DNA of 40,148 nucleotides from Nostocales cyanobacterium Centralia_MAG_434 (GTDB lineage Bacteria; Cyanobacteriota; Cyanobacteriia; Cyanobacteriales; Nostocaceae): contig JAJPJF010000151.1 of assembly GCA_021324415.1 (NCBI GenBank), forward strand, positions 1-40,148, in the 5' to 3' direction. Under the pieces are notes generated by a model. The model had not been told where the DNA came from, did no database searches, and saw only the letters and a program-made list of their open reading frames with translations. Of the stretch, positions 34,001 to 40,148 are shown in pieces. Each line of letters opens with the position of its first letter. The first letter of the stretch is position 1. The position numbers and the translations under genes were made by a program.

Positions 34001-34074
34001 GAGCTGATGCTTATATAACAAAAGGAAAATTCAATCAAAATGTTCTTTTAGAAGTTTTAGAAAAACTAATTTAA
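31012..34074 (+). CDS. cheA: CheA-type hybrid histidine kinase with three HPt domains and a C-terminal receiver
   Basis: 1020 residues. Three homologous HPt domains open the protein, with phosphorylatable histidines at H49, H188 and H330 in the motif E(A/V)HSLKGD; spacing is 139 and 142 residues. A CheA dimer/P3-type segment (RVETRELDALMVQAEEL) follows, then the ATPase domain (IRNAVDHGVETP, ADDGRGLD, SGRGIGLDVV, GQGSTFRIQL), a CheW-like P5 domain, and a receiver with VEDS and phospho-acceptor D952. In CheA the kinase phosphorylates HPt histidines and passes phosphate to receivers; here the fused receiver may be an output or a sink. HPt domains 1 and 3 share long identical DNA stretches, showing recent internal duplication. 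It follows the transducer and precedes cheB. Confidence 0.95.
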   Translation: MMIEDEELRNLYKISSEEHLQRLEAGLLHLLDENLNDEALWDELRREAHSLKGDSRSVGLETIEVLSYQIEKILSEIKRKQISLTLEVSDRLFQGLNAIGLLVQEAVTGQPSGVDTNQLLEQLVAVVLLPQEPKISPEVATFIEDEELRNLYKIASAEHLQKLEASLPQFLEHPDDPTLWEELHREVHSLKGDARSVEQETVEVISHQVEEILRGIKDQQITVTPEVSDCLFQALQAMSLLVEEAVTGQASGVDTNQLLEQLITILLLPQQLQPESVPQILFTPEEDEELINAYKISSQEHLQNLEIGLLHLERHPANVATLEHLLREAHSLKGDSRSIGLETVETFIHQVEEILLAIKRQQISLTLEVSDRLFQGLDSISKLIQEAVTGQPNGIDVNQMLDQLIEVVSTPSVKESVAVSSEVPLLPTQISVESATQDLIPLSEVGAYNLDTIRVETRELDALMVQAEELTVTKISIAHANAEIEELMVLWEDCKAFYRQRKYSDASAVLTNPYQERIDTIINSLRTSIQENRIRLDLVTEEFRERIRTLRLLPLSTVFQLFPRIVRDLARLQSKQVELIIEGGETTVDKSILEQIKDSLIHMIRNAVDHGVETPSERESLGKPPTAKIWLRGYQTTTNVVIEVADDGRGLDTEKIKQTAIKRGLYSPEELATMTPSQIHSIILSPGFSTRTFITEISGRGIGLDVVRTNIEKLKGNIQIESTLGQGSTFRIQLRTTLTAVNALLVEVQGIVYALPLEFVQTTLLVSQGQISTTQGRKTITFKEQEISVVNLADLLELSNSHTYAFASRVDSQRSQFQPCILLQVGEEQAGFLVDRLLDTQEVVIKPQSQLLKRVRNVTGATILPTGEVCMILNPSDLLKSLQKPNKSSVSIKSKETVSRKPVILLVEDSIPVRTQEKRLLERAGYEVVIAVDGLDGYDKLKTRQFDAVLSDIEMPNLDGFSLTAKIRQHPEYSNLPIILVTTLNADEDKQRGAEAGADAYITKGKFNQNVLLEVLEKLI

Positions 34075-34091
34075 TTCTTATTTCCTCCCCC

Positions 34092-34262
34092 TTGTCCTCC
34101 TTATCTCCCTTGTCCTCCTTGTCCTCCTTGTCCTCCTTGTCCCCCTTGTCCTCCTTGTCCCCCTTGTCTCCCTTATCCCCCTTGTCCTCCTTGTCCTCCT
34201 TATCCCCCTTGTCTCCCTTGTCCTCCTTGTCCTCCTTGTCCTCCTTGTCCTCCTTGTCCTCC
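34092..34262 (+). repeat. STRR array of 19 TTGTCCTCC-type 9-mers between cheA and cheB
   Basis: Nineteen contiguous units with no gaps; variants are TTGTCCCCC, TTGTCTCCC and TTATCCCCC. The array begins 17 bp after the cheA stop and ends 43 bp before the cheB ATG. That remaining leader (CCCTATTCCCAACTCCC, then AACTCC and TAACTCTC) is a second, heptamer-like repeat. All three frames on each strand are open through it because the unit is 9 bp, which makes spurious low-complexity open frames; I call none of them a gene. Confidence 0.95.
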
Positions 34263-34305
34263 CTCCCCTATTCCCAACTCCCAACTCCTAACTCTCATCC
34301 CCCCC

Positions 34306-35439
34306 ATGCCTATTCGAGTTTTTTTAGTTGAAGATTCACAAATTGCACTAGTCATTCTCAAAAGAATTCTCAATTCATCACCAGAGATTGAAGTGGTAGG
34401 AGAAGCTAGGAATGGGTTAGAAGCATTATCGCTCATTCCCGAAACTCAACCAGATGTGATTTGTACAGATCTCCATATGCCTAAGATGGATGGTTTGAAA
34501 TTTATCTCTGAAATCATGGTGCTTTATCCTCGTCCTATCTTAGTCATCAGTGTCTCAGTACAAAAAGATGATACTCATCATGTTTTTCAACTTTTAGATG
34601 CTGGAGCGGTAGATATTTTACCTAAGCCTTTAGCGGGATTGACGATAAATGATAAGCAACTTCAGCAGGAATTAATTCAAAAGATTAAAGTTTTGTCTGG
34701 AGTCAAAGTTTTAAAGAAAAAACGAAAGTTGGCTTTTCCATCAAAAAGCTTAGAAACAGACAATTATGTCAAATTGTCTTTGGAAGACAATCCAAAGATC
34801 AAAGTAGTCGTGATTGGTGCTTCTACTGGTGGTCCTCAAGCTCTCCAGGAATTGTTCACGCAGCTACCCGAAAACTTTCCTGTACCAATTATTTGTGTAC
34901 AGCACATTTGTTTTGGTTTTTTACAAGGGTTAATTGACTGGTTAGGGAACAGTTGTCAGTTGCCAATTCAGATTGCTCAGTCAGGGGAAATACCGAAACC
35001 AGGAATAATTTATTTCCCGCCAGAAAAGCAACATTTAGAACTGAATGAGTGGGGTCAATTTATATACTCTAATGCACCACCAGTGTTAGGACATCGCCCT
35101 TCTGTAACAGTTGCATTTGAATCTGTAGCTAAGTTCTATGGTAAAGCAACACTAGGAATACTGTTGACGGGTATGGGTAAAGATGGCGCACAAGGAATGC
35201 AGGCGATCGCCCAAGTTGGTGGTTTGACGATTGCTCAAGATGAAGCTACCTCTGTCGTGTTCGGCATGCCCAGAGAAGCAATTAGTCTAGGAGCCGTAAA
35301 ACAGATTTTACCAATTCAAGCGATCGCACCAACACTCATAGCCCTGTTTCGGAATAAGGCAGACACAGGTCTAAGTAACAAATTGCAAGTAGATGAAAAA
35401 TTTTTGAGCTTAAAAAAGAACAACAGGAGTTCTACGTGA
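34306..35439 (+). CDS. cheB: Chemotaxis protein-glutamate methylesterase CheB
   Basis: 377 residues: an N-terminal receiver (VEDS, phospho-acceptor D55 in DLHMPKMDG, a lysine in LPKPL) and a C-terminal methylesterase with the full catalytic triad, S173 in GASTGGP, H200 in VQH and D293 in GMGKDGA. It removes methyl groups from, and may deamidate, the transducer when phosphorylated, giving adaptation. The stop overlaps the GTG start of cheR. The ATG lies directly after the C-rich repeat leader and has no Shine-Dalgarno site, unlike cheR, so translation may depend on another mechanism. The start matches the usual MPIRVFLVEDS opening of receivers, so a downstream start is unlikely. Confidence 0.95.
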   Translation: MPIRVFLVEDSQIALVILKRILNSSPEIEVVGEARNGLEALSLIPETQPDVICTDLHMPKMDGLKFISEIMVLYPRPILVISVSVQKDDTHHVFQLLDAGAVDILPKPLAGLTINDKQLQQELIQKIKVLSGVKVLKKKRKLAFPSKSLETDNYVKLSLEDNPKIKVVVIGASTGGPQALQELFTQLPENFPVPIICVQHICFGFLQGLIDWLGNSCQLPIQIAQSGEIPKPGIIYFPPEKQHLELNEWGQFIYSNAPPVLGHRPSVTVAFESVAKFYGKATLGILLTGMGKDGAQGMQAIAQVGGLTIAQDEATSVVFGMPREAISLGAVKQILPIQAIAPTLIALFRNKADTGLSNKLQVDEKFLSLKKNNRSST

Positions 35440-36290
35440 CAAATACAAAATCTTTAACTGAAGAGCTAAAACAAGCTTTTATAGAGTTAATAGCTTACCA
35501 AACGGGACTAGATATTAAACACAGAGAGAAAACAGATTTTGTAGAAAAAATTTTTTCTAGGATGAAAGCTCTTAAGTTATCACTTCCAGAACACTACTAT
35601 CATTTTTTGGAATCAGCTACAATAGAGAGTTTTAAAGAGTGGCGAAAACTAGTTATTTTATTGACAAATACTGATAGCTATTTCTTCCGTGATCAAGGTC
35701 AATTTAATGTTTTACGAAATCATATTTTTCCAGAGATAATTAAAAGAAAACAATTGAATAAAACAATTCGGCTTTGTAGTGCAGGCTGTGCTACTGGAGA
35801 AGAACCTTATTCTCTGGCTATTCTTCTTAGAGAAATCATTCCTAATATAGAGGAATGGAAAATCATGATTTTTGGCTTAGATATTAATCAAGCAGCATTA
35901 AATAAAGCGCAAACAGGAATTTATACATCCTGGTCATTTAGAAATTCTCCTGCTGAAATAATACAGCGCTACTTTCTTCTAATTAACGATCATTATCTGA
36001 TAGATAGGGAAATTAAGCAAATGGTTAAATTTATAAATTTTAATTTAGTTAAAGATCCACTACCTCAATTCGGTTTTCAGCTAAGAGATATGGACTTAAT
36101 TATTTGTCGTAATGTTTTTATATACTTTGATGTGGGAGCAATAGCAAAAGTTTTAGACAAATTTTATCATACACTCCAGCCTTTGGGATATCTCCTGACG
36201 GGCCATACAGAACTTTCTAGTCAAAATCTTAATAAGTTTCAGACAAAAGTCTTTCCTGAATCACTCATATATCAACGACCCTTAAAATAA
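35436..36290 (+). CDS. cheR: Chemotaxis protein methyltransferase CheR
   Basis: 284 residues beginning at a GTG (35436-35438) that overlaps the cheB stop as GTGA; the AGGAG at about 35425-35429 supports this start. A short helical N-terminal domain is followed by the SAM-binding methyltransferase fold, with the CSAGCATGEEPYSLAILL motif near residue 113 and the DLIICRNVFIYFD motif of CheR. It methylates glutamates on the transducer using S-adenosylmethionine, the counterpart of CheB. No tetratricopeptide extension is present. Its tight overlap with cheB points to translational coupling. Confidence 0.95.
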   Translation: MTNTKSLTEELKQAFIELIAYQTGLDIKHREKTDFVEKIFSRMKALKLSLPEHYYHFLESATIESFKEWRKLVILLTNTDSYFFRDQGQFNVLRNHIFPEIIKRKQLNKTIRLCSAGCATGEEPYSLAILLREIIPNIEEWKIMIFGLDINQAALNKAQTGIYTSWSFRNSPAEIIQRYFLLINDHYLIDREIKQMVKFINFNLVKDPLPQFGFQLRDMDLIICRNVFIYFDVGAIAKVLDKFYHTLQPLGYLLTGHTELSSQNLNKFQTKVFPESLIYQRPLK

Positions 36291-36362
36291 AAATATTTTA
36301 TTAAACTCTTTGTCTCTACTAAACTCTATATTCTTGATGTTCTCTCAAATCTGTTCGAAAAA

Positions 36363-37436
36363 ATGAAAAAATCAACCTATCTCATCTTTAGCTTAAACAA
36401 ATATATCTGTGGCATAAATACGGGTTATATCGACGAGGTCTGTGCTTTACCTGAATTGACACCAACTTTTAACCCTTCTCTGAATATCATTGGTACTGTT
36501 AATATTAGAGGAGATATTTTACCAGTCATAGATCTTAATCTTTATTTTGGTAATTCAACACAAAATTACCGCTTAACAGATAGTTTAGTGATTTTAAAAT
36601 GCGAAAACTTAAGAGTTGGTATTATTGTTAATAAAATACAGGAGGTAAAAAGTATAGATCCAAAAGAAATCATAACCGATTTTTCTCACAATCCAGAAAT
36701 TTCCGATTTTCAGCGAAAGAAAATTGTTTTTGGAATTATCAGCAATCAGCAAGATATTTTCATCCTTCATCATCCAGAAAATTGGTTTCAAAATACAGAA
36801 ATTCAACATTTTATATCTGAAGAGATTCATAATAGCCAGCTTCTAGATAACTCTCACTTTCATACTTCTAAGTTACTATCAACTCAACAGTCTAATTTTC
36901 AATCAAATGCAACTTTGCAAGAGAAAGAGGTTTTTCGAGAACGAGCTAATAGTCTTAAGCTATCAACAGAAATTCAGGATGTCAAAAATTTAAGACCTCT
37001 TACAGTATTTGAATTGAATGGAGATTTTTTTAGTATTGACTTAAAATTGGTGCGGGAGTTTACTGACGTTCAAAAAATGACTCCTATCCCCTGCTGTCCA
37101 GCATATATCATTGGAAACATGAACTTGCGGGGAGAGATTCTTACCTTAATTGATATTGGGAGATTGTTAAATCTACCAGCTAGAAGCCTAGCCAATGCTT
37201 CTAAGGTTATGGTTATTGAGGTTGAGAATATAGTTGTCGGTCTTGTAGTAGAAGATGTTTGTGATGTCATGTTTTTACTCAACCCACAAGATCTCAAGCC
37301 AATACACCCTCTTATGTATTCAAATAACAAAGACTATCTTCAAGGAACAGTTCCCTATCGGGAAAAAATGATGTGTCTTGTGAATTTAGAAAAAATTCTC
37401 CTGACTGGTGGGTTAATTGTTGATGAAACAATTTGA
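36363..37436 (+). CDS. cheW: Double CheW-domain coupling protein
   Basis: 357 residues with two CheW-like domains. The first is about residues 3-145: LIFSLNKYICGINTGYIDEV, IIGTVNIRGDILPVIDL. The second is about 205-355: TVFELNGDFFSIDLKLVREF, IIGNMNLRGEILTLIDI. A poorly conserved linker rich in Ser, Gln and Glu connects them. CheW domains bridge transducers and CheA in the signalling array; a tandem copy may contact two partners at once. It is the last gene of the operon, 72 bp after cheR, and its stop lies 10 bp from the end of the convergent PatA-like gene, with no terminator visible between them. Confidence 0.88.
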   Translation: MKKSTYLIFSLNKYICGINTGYIDEVCALPELTPTFNPSLNIIGTVNIRGDILPVIDLNLYFGNSTQNYRLTDSLVILKCENLRVGIIVNKIQEVKSIDPKEIITDFSHNPEISDFQRKKIVFGIISNQQDIFILHHPENWFQNTEIQHFISEEIHNSQLLDNSHFHTSKLLSTQQSNFQSNATLQEKEVFRERANSLKLSTEIQDVKNLRPLTVFELNGDFFSIDLKLVREFTDVQKMTPIPCCPAYIIGNMNLRGEILTLIDIGRLLNLPARSLANASKVMVIEVENIVVGLVVEDVCDVMFLLNPQDLKPIHPLMYSNNKDYLQGTVPYREKMMCLVNLEKILLTGGLIVDETI

Positions 37437-37446
37437 TTTGTTGTTC

Positions 37447-38625
37447 TTAATGCCCAAGGTATTTCTTAATTAAGAGCAATAATTGTTGCGTCTGTGGAGG
37501 TTTGCTTAAAAACTCAGTTGCACCAGCTAAATGAGCACGAGCACGATCAATAGGGGTATTATTAGCTGTGAGGATAATAATCGGTGTTTTTTTAAACACA
37601 GGGGTATCTCGTAAAAATTTACATACACTGTAACCGTCAGCATTGGGCAAATGTAGGTCTAGCAAGATGATATCAGGTTTATGTTCAATGAGTTCACTAA
37701 ACCCCCGCATCGGCTCTGGAATAATCAGCACTTGATACCCTGCTGATGTCAAGATTTTTTTCAAACTGAGAGCCAACACAGGACTATCATCAATACAGGC
37801 AATAACAGGCTGTTTGGGTACGGATTCTATGGGCTTGGGTTCATACAATGAGTGCGTTGGTGAAACTGATGGCTGTGGTGTTACAACTGGTTGTGGTGTT
37901 ACAACTGGTTGTGGAACAGACACTAGCGGTGTATCAGGAACCTCTAGGAATTGTATTATCCCTCTGTTAAACCAAGGCATTAAGGAGCAAGTAACCTCTG
38001 TCACTGATTGTTCTGTCTGCCAAGCAATGTCCCACAAGGTAAACTCACCGTTAAGATACTTGTTTTGAACAGGGAGCTTTTGAGGGTCTGCTGTGTACTG
38101 CAAAACAGGTACAAAATTAGGACAAAGATGACTCAAACCTTCTGCTTGCCATTTTTTATGTATGTGCATGACTTTAGTGAGAACTGACTGTATTCCTTGG
38201 TGAGATAAGGATACAACTCGGCAGTAAGTCGATGTCGATATAGCTTCTCGGCTCGGTTTCCAATCGCTTTTCAAATCTGCGTAACTGATGAGATCAAATA
38301 AACATTCTTGGAACACAGTACGAATGATCGAATTAGCTTGTATCAAGCTAAGTTGCTTTTGGCTAAGTCCTAGATCAAGGATTTGACATTCCCAAGGCTG
38401 ATTGTTCAATGACTGAGATACCAGAGCCTTCCAATTCCATTTGGAACAATGTTGCTTTAAGGCTCTATCCCAGCGCCTTACGCGATGAATCTCACTTATC
38501 GCGTAAAGCAATTGACCACGGACAAGGTAAAGATGCCAAATGACATGATGATTTCGCAGGATGAGTTCACCATCACTATACTTACTGATATTGTCTAATT
38601 CTTTGGTCAGACTAATTAGTGTCAT
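37447..38625 (-). CDS. PatA-type response regulator (N-terminal PATAN-like region, C-terminal receiver)
   Basis: 392 residues. The first 240 or so (SDGELILRN, then FDLISYADLKSDW) match the N-terminal region of the PatA/PixG group. A Pro/Val/Thr linker contains two identical 18-bp DNA repeats (37874-37891 and 37892-37909) and precedes a receiver at about 270-392 with DDSP, phospho-acceptor D323 in LLDLHLPNADG, TAN and the SKP lysine. There is no DNA-binding output domain. In cyanobacteria PatA-type regulators sit next to chemotaxis-like clusters and act in phototaxis, hormogonium motility or heterocyst patterning. It ends 10 bp from cheW on the opposite strand, so a functional link is likely but needs its own promoter. 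Confidence 0.87.
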   Translation of the reverse strand: MTLISLTKELDNISKYSDGELILRNHHVIWHLYLVRGQLLYAISEIHRVRRWDRALKQHCSKWNWKALVSQSLNNQPWECQILDLGLSQKQLSLIQANSIIRTVFQECLFDLISYADLKSDWKPSREAISTSTYCRVVSLSHQGIQSVLTKVMHIHKKWQAEGLSHLCPNFVPVLQYTADPQKLPVQNKYLNGEFTLWDIAWQTEQSVTEVTCSLMPWFNRGIIQFLEVPDTPLVSVPQPVVTPQPVVTPQPSVSPTHSLYEPKPIESVPKQPVIACIDDSPVLALSLKKILTSAGYQVLIIPEPMRGFSELIEHKPDIILLDLHLPNADGYSVCKFLRDTPVFKKTPIIILTANNTPIDRARAHLAGATEFLSKPPQTQQLLLLIKKYLGH

Positions 38626-39111
38626 TCGTGTCCAATAAAGTGATTTTTTACAAGAAAAGCATGAGCAAGATGCAATACCTTAACCTATACTTCGCAGTAA
38701 GTTGGTCAAAAGTATAATATTTATAAATATTGACAGGTCTAATATTTTACAGGAACTGACGTGCGATCGCCCTATAGTGAGCACCCTCATCAGCTACAGA
38801 TTTTGCTCAGAATTAAAAGCTAATCTTGCTATGACCCTATGTAAGTTAGACGTTACTTGCTCGGGATCTCCATTTCCATGCACCCCACTCACTGTAGTGG
38901 GGTTTTACTCTTGCATTCTACAGCTATTTTCAAATTTGGCAGGGTAAGCTCTCCCAAAACCTCGAAGATCTGTGCGCCTTACCCTTCTTCCTGAAGAAGA
39001 TCAATCACTTTTATTTATTGTTTTAATAAAAAAACAAAATTGCTTTCATCGTTAGCAGTTTTTTAAACTAGAACCAATTATACAAACTCGATTTAACAAA
39101 TTATTACTCAT
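38626..39111. other. 486-bp intergenic region with possible small transcript
   Basis: No protein gene was supported; an 81-codon open frame at 38702-38947 runs through the hairpin and is probably spurious. TTGACA at 38730-38735 could be a -35 element, but no well-spaced -10 was found. A terminator-like hairpin at 38882-38907 suggests a short RNA of perhaps 120-170 nt, of unknown identity. The start of the winged-helix gene follows at 39112. Confidence 0.4.
38882..38907 (+). terminator. Terminator-like hairpin with no upstream gene on its strand
   Basis: ACCCCACT (38882-38889) pairs with AGTGGGGT (38896-38903) around a 6-base loop, followed by TTTT (38903-38906). It looks like an intrinsic terminator pointing right, yet the nearest plus-strand gene ends at 37436, beyond the convergent PatA-like gene, so it may end a small RNA. 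Confidence 0.6.
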
Positions 39112-39378
39112 ATGGTACATGCACAAGAAAGCTCTGCCGAGCAACTTACCACTTCAGAAAAACTAAAAACACGTAGTTCTAATTCTTCTTGCTTAAAGCT
39201 TGTGAGTGAATATTTACGCCGCCAGCCGTATACAAGTGCTTTATTAGTTAAAGAAATAAATATGTATGGTTCATCCCATGTTAACAACTGCTTAAGAAAG
39301 CTCAGAAATGCTGGACTGATCGGTGCTACATGGGACAAGAGACAAGCTTGCTATGTGTATTACAACATTAAACTTTGA
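39112..39378 (+). CDS. Small winged-helix-like DNA-binding protein, hypothetical
   Basis: 88 residues. After a Ser/Thr-rich start, residues about 28-88 resemble a small winged helix: LVSEYLRRQPYTSALLV (helix), SSHVNNCLRKLRNAGLI (recognition helix) and a wing with ATWDKRQACYVYYNI. MarR- and ArsR-like folds end similarly, but no effector domain or metal site is seen. It is a plausible regulator of nearby genes, inference only. The ATG at 39112 lacks a strong ribosome site. Its last 19 bases overlap the end of the gene at 39360-39629, so the two are convergent. Confidence 0.6.
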   Translation: MVHAQESSAEQLTTSEKLKTRSSNSSCLKLVSEYLRRQPYTSALLVKEINMYGSSHVNNCLRKLRNAGLIGATWDKRQACYVYYNIKL

Positions 39379-39629
39379 GTCAGTTCTTGGACTTGCTTTC
39401 TCTCTATGGTTTGTAGTGGTGAACAAATAATTAACATCGGAAAATCTTCTGGATGTTGAGGAGGTTTAATTTCTCCATAAACCTGTTGACCAAGTGTTAG
39501 CTTTTTCTCGGCGTAGCACCAAAGATACTCCGATAAAGTCATATTCTTGATGAAGTAAGTTCTATCCTCGTGATCTTTGCCAAATACGCAGAATTGTTGG
39601 GGCAATTTGTTGTCTGATTCAACCAACAT
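39360..39629 (-). CDS. Hypothetical small protein
   Basis: 89 residues, no family recognised. Sequence features: FCVFGKDHEDRTYFIKN, then LSEYLWCYAEKKLTLGQQVYGEI and a C-terminal helix (IERKQVQELTQ). The composition is ordinary and non-repetitive, and a TTGGAG site lies about 10 bp before the ATG at 39627-39629, which favours a real gene. No signal peptide or membrane helix. It is convergent with, and overlaps by 19 bp, the winged-helix gene; a transcript from each would be antisense at its end. Confidence 0.5.
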   Translation of the reverse strand: MLVESDNKLPQQFCVFGKDHEDRTYFIKNMTLSEYLWCYAEKKLTLGQQVYGEIKPPQHPEDFPMLIICSPLQTIERKQVQELTQSLML

Positions 39630-40029
39630 TATGGTCTGACTCCAATATTTTTGAAAAAAATCATTAAGGCATTCTCAGGAAGGTCTGTGAATGCAGTCAA
39701 TGCTATTGATAGTTAGCTTATGAAACTCCTATCAGGTTCCCTCACACTTCTCGATAGTCTCTACAGAATAAACTCGTGAAGTGTGCCTCGGCAACATTAC
39801 TATTTTTGTGTCTGCTAGCAAAATAGCAAAAATCTAGTATTCTTCCAAGTAGGAAAAGTAGGTAATTTTCTAATTAAAAATTAATTAAAAAGTAGGAAAA
39901 GTAGGAAAAGTAGGTTGTCAATCACTTAGCCTTTTTTTATAAATTCAATACTATTCTATTAATAGATTAATAGCAAACTGATATTCAAAACAAACTCTAC
40001 CATCACTTAACACCATGTATGAGCCGCGT
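39630..40029. other. 400-bp intergenic region with 9-bp AAGTAGGAA repeats
   Basis: No gene was supported. AT-rich DNA with five AAGTAGG(AA/TA/TT) units, two at 39847-39864 and three at 39890-39916, separated by a TTAATTAAAAATTAATTAA stretch. The arrangement is iteron-like, but there is no replication gene nearby and the sequence is probably another STRR. This gap leads into the insertion-sequence end at about 40030. Confidence 0.5.
39847..39916. repeat. 9-bp STRR (AAGTAGGAA), two clusters
   Basis: Units at 39847, 39856, 39890, 39899 and 39908; the second cluster is contiguous. The unit differs from the other 9-bp array (TTGTCCTCC) and the heptamer array. Confidence 0.8.
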
Positions 40030-40148
40030 GTGATGATACTTCTTGATACTCCCCCCGGCTTTTAGCCGTGGGATTCTTGAAGAGTCCACAAACGAACTTT
40101 CAATGGTGCTATCAAAGACACCCTACTGATTCCACTAAGGTCTAAACC
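40030..40148 (-). mobile_element. Probable right end of an IS200/IS605-family element (runs off window)
   Basis: The hairpin CCCCCCGGCTTTTAGCCGTGGG (40051-40072) is the characteristic end hairpin of cyanobacterial IS200/IS605 elements, here read on the minus strand as CCCACGGCTAAAAGCCGGGGGG followed by GAGTATCAAG. On the minus strand a frame enters from the right edge and stops at 40060-40062 (TAA) inside the hairpin arm, giving the residues LIAPLKVRLWTLQESHG at the end; this fits the C-terminus of a TnpB-type protein, but the fragment of about 28 codons is too short to be sure. The rest of the element, and the OMEGA RNA that overlaps the end of tnpB genes, would be partly outside the window. 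Confidence 0.6.

Noticed and set aside
34092-34262. CRISPR-like array
   Set aside because: The units are 9 bp and contiguous, with no spacers and no cas genes; it is an STRR.
34092-34436. Low-complexity open frames across the 9-bp array on both strands
   Set aside because: A 9-bp unit keeps every stop-free frame open; the Ser-Leu-Ser-Pro and Gly-Gly-Gln peptides are artefacts of the repeat.
38702-38947. 81-codon plus-strand frame
   Set aside because: It runs through the terminator-like hairpin and has no protein-like pattern.
39847-39916. Iterons of a replication origin
   Set aside because: The spacing is iteron-like, but no initiator gene or plasmid features are nearby and similar short repeats are scattered through the window.

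Overview
The window is chromosomal DNA from a cyanobacterium, most likely a filamentous heterocyst-forming type (order Nostocales). Evidence: the first 43 codons of psbA (photosystem II D1) run off the left edge; HIP1 octamers (GCGATCGC, e.g. 3435, 9738, 15445, 24689, 31277) recur throughout; there are many short tandemly repeated repetitive (STRR) arrays and dispersed palindromes; and several families are typical of cyanobacteria (zinc-ribbon Ser/Thr kinases, a PatA-type response regulator, a CcaA-type carbonic anhydrase). No rRNA, tRNA or CRISPR array was found. The only mobile-element trace is the probable end of an IS200/IS605-type element at the right edge.

Layout. 1-5.6 kb: psbA start, a small heat-shock protein with a clear terminator, and two paralogous membrane Ser/Thr kinases sharing an unnamed extracytoplasmic domain. 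5.8-13.4 kb: a PaaK-like adenylate-forming enzyme, two secreted proteins (DUF2141 and fasciclin), a glutathione S-transferase-like protein, a HerA/DUF87 ATPase and an FAD monooxygenase. 13.5-21.9 kb: a divergent pair, penicillin-binding protein 1C and a very large alpha-2-macroglobulin-like lipoprotein that seems to lack the thioester; both genes carry in-frame repeat-derived inserts. 22-26.5 kb: a beta-carbonic anhydrase, a coiled-coil/zinc-ribbon protein of unknown role and a divergent type IA topoisomerase. 26.6-28.2 kb: a two-gene redox operon, a membrane-anchored c-type haem protein followed by a Tat/lipobox Rieske protein. 28.2-29.4 kb: an AT-rich gap with 61-bp tandem repeats.

29.4-37.4 kb is a complete chemosensory operon: transducer without a visible HAMP, CheA with three HPt domains and a receiver, CheB, CheR and a double-CheW protein. 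It faces a convergent PatA-type regulator. The transducer, CheA and CheW would form the signalling array, CheR and CheB would adapt it by methylation, and output may be the CheA receiver or the neighbouring PatA-like protein. A 19-unit 9-bp array lies between cheA and cheB. 38.6-40.1 kb holds small unknown genes, repeats and the IS end.

Most genes belong to known families. The least explained items are the haem/Rieske pair, the domain shared by the two kinases, the thioester-less macroglobulin, and repeat arrays that have become gene leaders or coding sequence.
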